Shown piece by piece: positions 1 to 6,683 of a stretch of DNA of 8,612 nt (its first letter is position 1; every line of letters begins with the position of its first letter). Position numbers and translations under genes: made by a program. The stretch is from Chloroflexota bacterium. Lineage in GTDB: Bacteria > Chloroflexota > Anaerolineae > Anaerolineales > Anaerolineaceae. Below the pieces are notes generated by a model. The model ran no database searches. It was not told the DNA's origin and was given only the letters and a program-made list of their open reading frames with translations. The DNA is taken from contig JAEXTI010000343.1 of assembly GCA_023406965.1 (NCBI GenBank), positions 1-8,612 of the forward strand. Reading direction: 5' to 3'.

Positions 1-27
1 ACTCCGGCCCTGGTATAAAAGCCCCTA

Positions 28-72
28 TTTTTTTGTGTTGGGGGGGGCTTCCCCCCACCAAACACTAAAAAA
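28..72. repeat. Long hairpin (inverted repeat) in the leader of the cyclase gene
   Basis: A T run (28-34), GTGTT (35-39) and eight G (40-47) face six C (51-56), ACC (57-59), AAACAC (60-65), a lone T and six A (67-72), around a CTT loop at 48-50. Allowing single unpaired bases at 57, 60 and 66, about 19 pairs can form. The T run lies before the stem and the A run after it, the reverse of an intrinsic terminator on either strand. A leader structure or a mobile repeat fits better. It ends 42 bases before the cyclase start codon, so if transcribed it would sit in the 5' untranslated region. The function is unknown. Confidence 0.55.
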
Positions 73-114
73 TTCGGTTTCTTCCCCCAAAGGGCTGAGC
101 AGTAACAGGTAAAG

Positions 115-3100
115 ATGAAGTGTTCTAACTGCGGATTCGACAACCCGGCCGAAATGCTCTTTTGCGGCATGTGTGGAACGCGCCTTGCGCAAGCATGCAA
201 GTCGTGCGGATTCACCAACCCGGTCGCTTTCCGCTACTGCGGAAAATGCGGTCAGCCCTTGGCCGCCGGCAGCGACCTGCCCCTGGCGCTCCCAGAGAGC
301 ATTGTGCCGCCCGCCAGCGGGGCCTTTGAGCTGCCGCCTCCGCCCACAGTCGCACCCCTGGAAGGCGAGAAAAAGGTTGTCACCGTCCTAGTCACCGACA
401 TGACCGGCTCAACCACCCTGCTGGAACGGCTGGGCACCGAGGCATGGGTCGATTTGATGAACCGCATTCTAAACATTCTGGAAGGCGAAATCTACCGGTT
501 CGGCGGCGTGGTCGATCAATTCCGTGGAGACGGTCTGGTGGCCTTTTTTGGCGTGGGCTCCGCCAATGAAGATGACCCCGAGCGGGCCATTCTGGCCTCG
601 CTGACCATGCAGCAAACCATCAAGCGCTTTGCTTCAGAGCTGCCCGAAGAAAATGGTCGCGAAATCCAAATGCGCATTGGAGTCAACACCGGCGATGTGA
701 TCGTTACCCGGGTGGGAAATGCCCGCCAGCACAGCGAAGACACGGCCATGGGCATGGCCATTGCCGTCGCCGCCCGCCTGGAAGCTGCCGCCCAACCCGG
801 TACCGTGCTGGTCAGTGAATCGGCGCACCGCCAGACGGCGACCAAGTTCGACTGGGAAGCGCTGGGTTCCATCTCCGTCAAAGGCGTCAGCCAGCCCATC
901 GCGGTCTACCGCCCCATCGGGATACCCTCGGGCGAGACGCAAGCCCGAATGGACCACACCTTTGGTATCAACGTGCCCATGGTGGGGCGCGAAAAAGAGA
1001 TGCGTATCCTCAAAAGCAGCGTCGAAGACCTGTACGTTGGTCGCGGGCAGATTGTCACCCTGGTTGGCGATAAAGGGGTGGGCAAAACTTACCTGATCAA
1101 AGAGTTGCAAGACTACTTCTTGCACCAGGGCGCGCTGCTGGCCGAAGCGCAGGACAGCTACACCCCGCCCACCGTCCCGCTCACCTGGATCAACGGTCGC
1201 TGCCGCTCCTTTGGCCAACCCACTCCTTACTACGTCTGGCGAGACTTGCTCTTCAACTGGTTGGGGGTTCGGCAGGGCGATTCGAAAGAAGAAATCCGCG
1301 ATCAACTGCGCATGCGTTGTCAGGAAGTGTGGGGTGACAAGACCCCCGAGCATTACCCGTATATGGCCTCCTTCCTGACGCTGCCCGTGGAAGAAGAGTT
1401 TGCCGAACGCGTGCGCTACCTCGAAGCCGAGTCGCTGCGCCAGCAATTCTTCGTGGCCACGCGCAGCTTGCTGGAAGGGCTGTCCAAAAAAGGCCCGCTG
1501 GTGGTGGTGCTGCGCGACATGCACTGGGCCGGAGCCGCTTCGCTGGACCTGCTGCGCTACTGCTTGCCGCTGTGCGACAGCGAAACCCTCTTGTGGGTCA
1601 TCATCTTCCGCTCCGAGCGTGACACCCCCATTTGGGAGTTTGACCATTTCCTCGAAACCGAATACCCCCATCGTCTGAAGCGGGTTGAATTGATGCCCCT
1701 CAACCATGATGAAAGCCGGGCCTTCATCAACTCGATGATCGGCTCCCGCGTACTGCCCAAGGAAACGGAAGCCCTCATCATCAACAATTCCGAAGGAAAC
1801 CCCTTCTATATCCAGGAACTGATCTACTCGCTGGTGGACCAGAACATTCTGGTCCGGCAGGAGAGCACCGGGAAATGGCGCCTGACCGGGCAGATTAACT
1901 CGCTGGATCTGCCCGCCAGCCTGCAAACATTGCTATCCTCGCGCATCGACCGCCTGGCTCCGGATGAAAAAGATGTTCTCCAGGTAGCGTCCATCATCGG
2001 CTCGGTGTTCTGGTTCAGCGTTTTGCAGGAACTGGTGGGTGAAACGTATCCGCTCAAGAGAATCCTGGCCGGGCTGCAGCGCGCCCAAATCATCCAGGAA
2101 AATGGTCAGGTGTCCGAGTTAGGCATGCAATACGCCTTCCGCTCCAACCTGATGCGCGATGCCGCCTATGAGAGCATGCTCTCCTCCCAGCGCTCCGCTT
2201 ACCACCTGCGCATTGCCGAATATATTGAGAATAACATAAGCTCCAACGTGCTCTCCGGTTACGACGGCCTGCTCACCTATCACTACCGCAACGCAGGCCG
2301 GGCAGAAAAAGAGTTGTACTATACCTTGCAGGCAGCTCGCCAGGCACAGGCTATCTATGCGAATGCCGACGCGCTGGCGCACTACAACCGGGCTTATGAA
2401 TTGGTGGAGACGATTGAGAGCACCTCTGCACCCCACGGGCGGATTGAAGCCGCATTTTCCATGAAGTTCGAAATTCTGGATGGACGTATCGACATTCATT
2501 ACCGCATGGGCAGTATCGCCGCAGGCAACGCGGATGCGCGCGCGCTGCTCCCGCTGGCTGAAAAGATGAAAGACAACACCCCCTGGATGATCGACGCGCT
2601 GCTTCGTCAACCCGAAGTAACCAACCCCAACCGCCAACAACTGGAAAAGGGCCTGGAAATATCTCAACGCGCCCTGGACCTCTCCCGCAAGATCGGTGCG
2701 CGCGAACGCGAGTTGCGCAGCCTGATGAGCCTGACCAACTGCGCTTACCTGTTACGTAATCCTCTCTACCGGGAGACCGCTCAACGCGCACTGGACCTGG
2801 CTCGCGAACTGGGCGATCAGCGTTCCGAAGTGATCATGCTGCTCAACATCGGCAGCGGCTACGGCATGGATGACATCCAGCGCAACATGGAATATCTGGA
2901 GGCCGCCCTGCCCATCCTCAAGCAGTTGGACGATAAAGGCCTCGAAATCGATGTTCTGCGCGGCTTGAGCGAACAGTACGAACGCAGCGGAGATTACTAC
3001 CGGCAGTTGACCGAGTTTGAGCAAAAACGCCTGCAAATGGCCCGCGAGATTGGGGAACGCCTCACCGAAGTGAGCGCGCTCATGTTCTGCGGACAGCTCC

Positions 3101-3816
3101 ACGGCATATATTTGGGCGATTACCAGGGCGGGCTGGCCTTGCTCGAAGACTCGCTGCGCGGATGGGAAGAAGATGAAGAGAATCTATTCAGCCTGCTGCG
3201 CATGGCCCAGGTGAAGGTTGCCTTGGGCGAATTGCAGGAAGCAGAAGCAATCCTGAAGAAGTGCCATCCACTGGCCGAAAAGAATCCCCTGGACATTGGG
3301 CGAGCCGGATTGTACCTTGTTTCGGCCATCCTGGCCAATACGCGCGGAGACGAGGCCAGCCTGCGTTGGGCGCTGGAGATGGTCTCGCGCATTCACACGC
3401 TGGCAGAAGAGAACCTGGTGTCGCGCCAGTACCAGTTAGCTGCTGCATGCGAGGCTACCGCGGCCCACCTGGAACTGGCCCGCTGCCTGTCGGATGAAGC
3501 CGAAAGCCAGTTTCATTTGCAGAAGGCATTGGAAAGCTCCAGCCAGTCGATGGAATTATTTGAGCGCTTTGGCTTTGTGCAAATCATCGAATGCACCAGC
3601 GAAGAAGTGCTTTACCGCCGCGGTTTGGCCCTGGAGGCCAACGGGCAGATGCAAGAAGCCGCCGAGTTGTTCCAGAGAGCCTACGACGAGATGATGCGCA
3701 AGCACGCCATGATCCCCGAAGATACCATCTTCAAGCACACCTACCTGGAAAACATCTCCCTGCACCGCGAGATCATCGCCCGGGTCCAAAACCCAACCCC
3801 ACAAACCGCTTCTTAA
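115..3816 (+). CDS. Zinc-ribbon / class III cyclase-like / AAA-type ATPase / TPR signalling protein
   Basis: A predicted soluble multidomain regulator of 1233 residues with no signal peptide or membrane segment. Two CxxC-type zinc ribbons come first (Cys 3, 6, 17, 20 and 28, 31, 42, 45), then a proline-rich linker (about 54-82) and a class III nucleotide cyclase domain (about 86-265). Both metal-binding aspartates are present (D95 in VTDMTGST, D139 in RGDG), as is the transition-state arginine (R221). Next is a P-loop ATPase of the AAA_16/STAND kind: GRE at 291, Walker A GDKGVGKT at 318-325, a Walker B-like LRDMHWAG at 466-473, and GNPFYIQEL at 561-569. TPR-like helical repeats fill about 715 to the end. 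The order cyclase-ATPase-TPR resembles soluble adenylyl cyclase and many bacterial relatives. Canonical substrate-choosing residues are replaced (Q135 for Lys, T210 for Asp), and the transition-state Asn is A217, so cAMP synthesis is not assured. The ATG at 115 begins right at the zinc ribbon with a weak AGG at 107-109. An aldo/keto reductase gene follows 21 bases downstream. Confidence 0.9.
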   Translation: MKCSNCGFDNPAEMLFCGMCGTRLAQACKSCGFTNPVAFRYCGKCGQPLAAGSDLPLALPESIVPPASGAFELPPPPTVAPLEGEKKVVTVLVTDMTGSTTLLERLGTEAWVDLMNRILNILEGEIYRFGGVVDQFRGDGLVAFFGVGSANEDDPERAILASLTMQQTIKRFASELPEENGREIQMRIGVNTGDVIVTRVGNARQHSEDTAMGMAIAVAARLEAAAQPGTVLVSESAHRQTATKFDWEALGSISVKGVSQPIAVYRPIGIPSGETQARMDHTFGINVPMVGREKEMRILKSSVEDLYVGRGQIVTLVGDKGVGKTYLIKELQDYFLHQGALLAEAQDSYTPPTVPLTWINGRCRSFGQPTPYYVWRDLLFNWLGVRQGDSKEEIRDQLRMRCQEVWGDKTPEHYPYMASFLTLPVEEEFAERVRYLEAESLRQQFFVATRSLLEGLSKKGPLVVVLRDMHWAGAASLDLLRYCLPLCDSETLLWVIIFRSERDTPIWEFDHFLETEYPHRLKRVELMPLNHDESRAFINSMIGSRVLPKETEALIINNSEGNPFYIQELIYSLVDQNILVRQESTGKWRLTGQINSLDLPASLQTLLSSRIDRLAPDEKDVLQVASIIGSVFWFSVLQELVGETYPLKRILAGLQRAQIIQENGQVSELGMQYAFRSNLMRDAAYESMLSSQRSAYHLRIAEYIENNISSNVLSGYDGLLTYHYRNAGRAEKELYYTLQAARQAQAIYANADALAHYNRAYELVETIESTSAPHGRIEAAFSMKFEILDGRIDIHYRMGSIAAGNADARALLPLAEKMKDNTPWMIDALLRQPEVTNPNRQQLEKGLEISQRALDLSRKIGARERELRSLMSLTNCAYLLRNPLYRETAQRALDLARELGDQRSEVIMLLNIGSGYGMDDIQRNMEYLEAALPILKQLDDKGLEIDVLRGLSEQYERSGDYYRQLTEFEQKRLQMAREIGERLTEVSALMFCGQLHGIYLGDYQGGLALLEDSLRGWEEDEENLFSLLRMAQVKVALGELQEAEAILKKCHPLAEKNPLDIGRAGLYLVSAILANTRGDEASLRWALEMVSRIHTLAEENLVSRQYQLAAACEATAAHLELARCLSDEAESQFHLQKALESSSQSMELFERFGFVQIIECTSEEVLYRRGLALEANGQMQEAAELFQRAYDEMMRKHAMIPEDTIFKHTYLENISLHREIIARVQNPTPQTAS

Positions 3817-3827
3817 CCCCACCCATT

Positions 3828-3832
3828 GGAGG
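3828..3832 (+). promoter_or_regulatory. Ribosome binding site that sets the aldo/keto reductase start
   Basis: GGAGG lies five bases before the ATG at 3838, an ideal spacing. A TTG at 3826 in the same frame would add four residues, but it overlaps this site and has no Shine-Dalgarno sequence of its own. The ATG is therefore the better start. Confidence 0.8.
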
Positions 3833-3837
3833 TTGAT

Positions 3838-4809
3838 ATGAAATATACCTTTCTCGGTTCAACCGGCATTCAGGTCAGCAAGTTGTGTTTTGGGACCATG
3901 TCCTTTGGCGGCGACGCCGACGAGGCCACCTCGGCGGCCTTGTTTGCCCGCTGCCGTGATGCCGGCATCAACATCTTCGACTGCGCCAACACCTATTCGG
4001 GCGGGCGGGCCGAAGAAATTCTGGGGCGGCTGTCGCAGGGCGCGCGCCACGAACTCATCCTGACTAGCAAGTTCTACTTCCCGATGGGCAGCGACATCAA
4101 CGCTCGTGGCGCCTCGCGGCGCAACATGCGCCTGGCGGTGGAAGCCAGCCTCAAGCGCCTGGGCACCGATTATTTGGACGTGTATTTCGTCCATCACTTC
4201 GACGAGCACACCCCCATCGAAGAGACTCTGCGCGGGCTGGACGACCTGGTCAGCGCCGGAAAGGTCCTCTACCCCGGTGTGAGCAACTTCGCCGCCTGGC
4301 AAATTGCCAAAGCGCTGGGCATCTCAGCCCGGCACTGCTGGGCGCCATTCGCGGTCATCCAACCAATGTACAACCTGGTCAAGCGCCAGGCCGAGGTGGA
4401 AATTCTGCCCCTGGCACAATCCGAAGGGCTGGGTGTGATTCCCTACAGCCCGCTGGGCGGGGGGCTGCTCACCGGCAAGTATGCGCCCGGGGTGCGCCCC
4501 GAGTCAGGTCGGCTGGTGGAAAATCAGATGTATATCAAGCGCTACGCCGGAGATGAAATTTACGAGACCGCCGGGCGCTTCACACAGTTCTCCCGAGAGC
4601 GCGGCTTCGACCCGGCCGCCCTGGCGGTGGCCTGGGCGGCAGCCCATCCCGGCGTGACGGCTCCGATCATTGGCGCGCGAAACCTGTCGCAGTTGGAAGG
4701 CTCGCTTAAGTCCATGGACATCGACATGACCCCCGAACTGCGCGCCGAGGTGTCGGCCCTTTCGGTCGAGCCGCCCCTGGCCACCGACCGCAGCGAAGAA
4801 GCAGGATAG
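3838..4809 (+). CDS. Aldo/keto reductase
   Basis: A cytoplasmic NADPH-type oxidoreductase of 323 residues, a normal length for the aldo/keto reductase superfamily, which reduces carbonyl groups within a TIM barrel. The protein starts with the usual family opening (MKYTFLGSTGIQVSKLCFGT). The catalytic tetrad is visible: D48 and Y53 in FDCANTYSGG, K78 in LTSKF, and H119 in YFVHHFD. The family signature GVSNF follows, and near the C terminus IIGARNLSQLE matches the region that binds the cofactor phosphate. The closest general type is the potassium-channel beta subunit/YajO-like group of bacterial reductases; the substrate cannot be told from sequence. The start is fixed by GGAGG five bases upstream. 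The gene lies 21 bases after the cyclase-like gene on the same strand with no terminator between, so co-transcription is likely. No functional link between the two is evident. Confidence 0.93.
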   Translation: MKYTFLGSTGIQVSKLCFGTMSFGGDADEATSAALFARCRDAGINIFDCANTYSGGRAEEILGRLSQGARHELILTSKFYFPMGSDINARGASRRNMRLAVEASLKRLGTDYLDVYFVHHFDEHTPIEETLRGLDDLVSAGKVLYPGVSNFAAWQIAKALGISARHCWAPFAVIQPMYNLVKRQAEVEILPLAQSEGLGVIPYSPLGGGLLTGKYAPGVRPESGRLVENQMYIKRYAGDEIYETAGRFTQFSRERGFDPAALAVAWAAAHPGVTAPIIGARNLSQLEGSLKSMDIDMTPELRAEVSALSVEPPLATDRSEEAG

Positions 4810-4830
4810 ATTCTTGTAGCACTCCGCTCT

Positions 4831-4890
4831 GCCCCTTCTCCCTTTTAGGGATCGCGAAGCATGCCGTAGGCAGAAGGTGGGGATGAGGGT
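4831..4890. repeat. GC-rich fold-back repeat between convergent genes
   Basis: CCTTCT at 4834-4839 can pair with AGAAGG at 4872-4877. The short hairpin TCCCT (4839-4843) / AGGGA (4847-4851) with a TTT loop is an alternative local fold, and the palindrome GCATGC lies at 4859-4864. The pattern of C-rich pyrimidine stretches facing G-rich purine stretches (GAAGGTGGGGATGAGGG at 4873-4889) resembles dispersed non-coding repeats common in genomes of this type. That resemblance is from general knowledge. No coding signal is seen here. Confidence 0.45.
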
Positions 4891-4921
4891 AAGCTTCGGT
4901 TAAACCTAATCCGCAATTCCA

Positions 4922-4975
4922 CCCTAGCCCTCTCCCTAGCCCTCGACAGGGCGCCGAAGCAGCGAGGGCTAGGGA
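4922..4975. repeat. Tandem CCCTAGCCCTC pair with a 13-bp perfect inverted repeat
   Basis: CCCTAGCCCTC occurs twice head to tail (4922-4932 and 4934-4944, period 12). The second copy is the left arm of a perfect 13-bp stem: TCCCTAGCCCTCG at 4933-4945 and CGAGGGCTAGGGA at 4963-4975, with a 17-base loop. It ends 14 bases past the stop codon of the minus-strand HIT gene. There is no T tract after the stem on either strand, so it is not a textbook intrinsic terminator, although it could protect a 3' end. With the fold-back at 4831-4890, it accounts for most of the 180-base gap between the aldo/keto reductase and HIT genes. Confidence 0.6.
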
Positions 4976-4989
4976 ACAGAGACGCAAAC

Positions 4990-5430
4990 TTAACCCTGGA
5001 TTGCCGCCGCCAATTGGCGCATCAATTCCCGGTCGCGCTCAAGGTCAAAACGAACGGTATCAATCATCTCCTGCGGATAAGACCAAAAACCCTCTCGGCG
5101 CATATCTTCCGGCTCGCTCAGATAGCGCGGGATGATGTGCGCGTGCAGCGCCGGTTCGGTGTTGCCACCTAGAAAGTAATTCACCCGGTAAGCGCCCACG
5201 ACTGCAACCAAAGCATCTCCAACCGTCGCCATGTCGCAGAGGAACTCGGCACGGCGAGCGTGGTCAAGCGCATTGATAGAAGGCACCACCGGATCGGCCA
5301 TCAACATGCAGTACCCGCGCAAATACTGCCTGCCCGCCAACAGCACCCATCCCGATGGCACGCGGCAAATCATGGATGGCTCCCGCCCGGCGCGAGCCAG
5401 TTCGACCTGGACTTCAATGAGGTTCGGCAT
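4990..5430 (-). CDS. HIT-family (histidine triad) nucleotide hydrolase/transferase-like protein
   Basis: A small soluble protein of 146 residues, a usual size for the HIT superfamily, whose members cleave or transfer nucleotide phosphates (dinucleoside polyphosphates, aminoacyl- or sugar-nucleotides). The core reads VNYFLGGNTEPALHAHIIPRY at residues 83-103. The asparagine, the glycine-rich turn and the PRY ending are typical. The triad is incomplete: H96 (the usual nucleophile position) and H98 are present, but the first histidine is A94. Activity may therefore be altered, and the substrate is unknown. The ATG at 5430 is the first possible start, since a TAA lies in frame just upstream. An AGGAG at 5448-5444 is 13 bases away, longer than ideal. 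The gene is divergent from the MBL-fold gene, sharing a 195-base control region, and convergent with the aldo/keto reductase gene. Confidence 0.82.
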   Translation of the reverse strand: MPNLIEVQVELARAGREPSMICRVPSGWVLLAGRQYLRGYCMLMADPVVPSINALDHARRAEFLCDMATVGDALVAVVGAYRVNYFLGGNTEPALHAHIIPRYLSEPEDMRREGFWSYPQEMIDTVRFDLERDRELMRQLAAAIQG

Positions 5431-5448
5431 AGCGAATTACAAACTCCT

Positions 5449-5501
5449 GTGAGAATTTATTCTCGTTTAGGGTGAGAAAAACTTCCTTTGTGAATGCTCA
5501 C
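5449..5501. promoter_or_regulatory. Cluster of GTGAG elements and two dyads in the HIT/MBL divergent region
   Basis: GTGAGAA occurs at 5449-5455 and 5472-5478, and its core recurs inverted as CTCAC at 5497-5501. Two dyads are present: GAGAAT-TT-ATTCTC at 5451-5464, just upstream of the HIT ribosome binding site, and GTGA-ATGC-TCAC at 5490-5501, which overlaps the candidate -35 element of the MBL gene. These could be operators for a dimeric regulator. The second dyad recalls Crp half-sites (TGTGA/TCACA), but its spacer is four bases instead of six. Binding by the Crp-type protein encoded downstream is inference only. Confidence 0.4.
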
Positions 5502-5515
5502 TTTACCCCGATAAT
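5488..5515 (+). promoter_or_regulatory. Candidate promoter of the MBL-fold hydrolase gene
   Basis: TTGTGA at 5488-5493 (4 of 6 matches to TTGACA) and GATAAT at 5510-5515 (5 of 6 matches to TATAAT) are separated by 16 bases. Transcription would start near 5522 and give a leader of about 100 bases. The GTGA-N4-TCAC dyad covers the -35 element, so a bound regulator could block or replace it. This rests on consensus matching only. Confidence 0.4.
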
Positions 5516-5551
5516 ACGATTGTAACAGACAAAGAAACGACTCAGTCAGGC

Positions 5552-5629
5552 ATGAAGCGCGGAAACTTCCCCAGGCTGACCGGTTTCTTGGCATCTTTTA
5601 TCGTTTCGCGAGGGAGAGGGTATCTATGA
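5552..5629 (+). CDS. Possible 25-codon upstream ORF overlapping the MBL start
   Basis: An ATG at 5552 opens a 25-codon frame whose TGA (5627-5629) overlaps the ATG of the MBL gene (5626-5628) in an ATGA arrangement, the usual geometry for translational coupling. The peptide begins MKRGNFPRL and has a short hydrophobic stretch followed by arginines and glycines. It matches no family I know. It has no good ribosome binding site, as AGG at 5548-5550 is too close. It may be chance; if translated it would be a leader peptide. Confidence 0.2.
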   Translation: MKRGNFPRLTGFLASFIVSRGRGYL

Positions 5630-6594
5630 TCAACAAGGGGTTCAAAGTTCGCTTTTGGGGTGTACGCGGCAGCTATCCCACTCCGGGACCGTCCACTGCT
5701 CGTTACGGAGGCAACACCTCCTGCGTGGAAGTGTCGGTCAACGGCTACACCTTGATTTTTGACAGCGGCACCGGCATCATCGGGCTGGGCAAGGAACTGG
5801 CCCGCCGCGCCCAGCAGTCGGGGCAGCCGGTGGAAGCCACCTTGCTGCTCAGCCACCTACACCACGACCACACCCAGGGCTTCCCCTTCTTCGTGCCGGC
5901 GCTGCTAACTGCTTCCCGCCTGACCGTGCTAGGCCCCGACTTCATGGACTCCAGCCCGCTGGACACCCTTTCAAGGGTAATGAAACCTCCGTACTTCCCG
6001 GTCAGCCTATCCGAGTTGAACGGAAACCTTTCTTTTGGCACGCTGCGCGAAAAGGACATTTTGCTAATGGGCGAATCGGTGGGCGGAACGCTGGTATGCA
6101 GCGCACTGGACCCCCGCGCCCGCTTTGGCGATCCCGACCTGGTGCGCGTGCGCGTGTTGCGTTCCTATGCGCACCCCAACGGCGTGCTGCATTACCGCGT
6201 CGATTGGCGTGATCATTCCCTGGTCTACGCCACCGACACAGAAGGTTATGTCAACGGTGACCGCCGCCTGGCTGGCTTCGCCCTGGGCACGGACTTGCTG
6301 ATCCACGACGCCCAGTACACCGATGAGCACTACCTGGGCCTGCTGCCAGGCATCGCCACCACCCAAGGGTATGGACACTCCACCACCAGCATCGCCATCG
6401 AAGCCGCTCGCGCCGCGCAAGCCGGGCAGTTGGTGCTGTTCCACCATGCCCCCGAGTACGATGACGACCAACTGGATCGCATCGCCAACCAGGTGGAAAC
6501 CATTCAGCCGGGCACGCTGGTAGCCCGTGAAGGCCTGGAGATCGAGCTGGTAGGCGCCCCCATTCCGGTATCAACCGCAATCATGGTGCGATAA
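5626..6594 (+). CDS. Metallo-beta-lactamase-fold hydrolase, phosphodiesterase-like (FWGVRGS type)
   Basis: A soluble metal-dependent hydrolase of 322 residues. The N-terminal signature FWGVRGSYPTPGP with RYGGNTSCVEV (residues 10-36) marks the MBL-fold group related to PhnP/RNase Z-like phosphodiesterases. The metal-binding set looks complete: H77, H79, D81 and H82 in SHLHHDHTQG, H183 in SYAHPNG, D204 in ATDTEG, and H251 in GYGHSTT or H274 in FHHAPEYDDD. Known relatives cleave phosphodiester bonds in nucleotides or RNA, but the substrate here is not evident; a cyclic nucleotide is one option given the neighbours. There is no signal peptide. The ATG at 5626 follows a purine-rich ribosome binding site (GGGAGAGGG, 5612-5620) with five bases between. 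The Crp/Fnr gene lies 89 bases downstream on the same strand, so the two may share a transcript in part. Confidence 0.87.
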   Translation: MINKGFKVRFWGVRGSYPTPGPSTARYGGNTSCVEVSVNGYTLIFDSGTGIIGLGKELARRAQQSGQPVEATLLLSHLHHDHTQGFPFFVPALLTASRLTVLGPDFMDSSPLDTLSRVMKPPYFPVSLSELNGNLSFGTLREKDILLMGESVGGTLVCSALDPRARFGDPDLVRVRVLRSYAHPNGVLHYRVDWRDHSLVYATDTEGYVNGDRRLAGFALGTDLLIHDAQYTDEHYLGLLPGIATTQGYGHSTTSIAIEAARAAQAGQLVLFHHAPEYDDDQLDRIANQVETIQPGTLVAREGLEIELVGAPIPVSTAIMVR

Positions 6595-6609
6595 ATCCCC
6601 CCTGACTTT

Positions 6610-6639
6610 CCCACCACTTTTTAAACAGAAAGTGGAGGG
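6610..6639 (+). terminator. Stem-loop after the MBL gene, possible weak terminator or attenuator
   Basis: CCACTTT at 6614-6620 pairs with AAAGTGG at 6629-6635. Two more inner pairs (one G-U) close an AAAC loop, and outer CCC/GGG arms (6610-6612 and 6637-6639) sit beyond one A-A mismatch. It starts 15 bases after the MBL stop. No T run follows, so efficient intrinsic termination is not expected. It may stabilise the MBL mRNA or reduce read-through into the Crp/Fnr gene. Confidence 0.35.
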
Positions 6640-6661
6640 GAAACCTGAAATCTTTTCGGCG

Positions 6662-6667
6662 TATAAT
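6662..6667 (+). promoter_or_regulatory. Perfect TATAAT -10 element before the Crp/Fnr gene
   Basis: TATAAT is an exact -10 match, but no good -35 lies 16-18 bases upstream (the sequence there is purine-rich, GGGGAAAC). A start site about seven bases downstream would fall near 6674, inside the ribosome binding site. The transcript for the ATG at 6684 would then have a very short leader. An activator-dependent promoter, a start at the later ATG (6739), or a chance match are all possible. Confidence 0.35.
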
Positions 6668-6670
6668 ATT

Positions 6671-6678
6671 GAGGAGGG
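6671..6678 (+). promoter_or_regulatory. Strong ribosome binding site of the Crp/Fnr gene
   Basis: GAGGAGGG is close to the ideal anti-16S sequence and sits five bases before the ATG at 6684. It supports that start over the in-frame TTG at 6669, which lies upstream of and overlaps the site, and over the ATG at 6739, which has only a weak GAG before it. Confidence 0.7.
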
Positions 6679-6683
6679 ATGCA

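Noticed and set aside
14..19. TATAAA as a -10 element for the cyclase gene
   Set aside because: A -35 would lie outside the window and cannot be judged, so it is not called.
28..75. The leader hairpin as an intrinsic terminator of an upstream gene
   Set aside because: The stem is followed by A residues on both strands, so no U tract would be made.
634..1926. A 430-codon open frame on the minus strand inside the cyclase gene
   Set aside because: It lies opposite the cyclase and ATPase domains, whose motifs are clearly recognisable. The minus frame has no known motif and is explained by GC-rich codon use.
4922..4944. The CCCTAGCCCTC tandem as part of a CRISPR array
   Set aside because: Only two units are present, with a single base between them. 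There are no spacers, and no cas genes are nearby.
4706..4987. A 93-codon minus-strand frame covering the end of the aldo/keto reductase and the repeat gap
   Set aside because: It overlaps conserved aldo/keto reductase coding sequence and starts within it. The rest is made from fold-back repeats.
5490..5501. GTGA-ATGC-TCAC as a standard Crp site
   Set aside because: The spacer is four bases where the Crp consensus needs six, so it is listed only as a candidate dyad of unknown binder.
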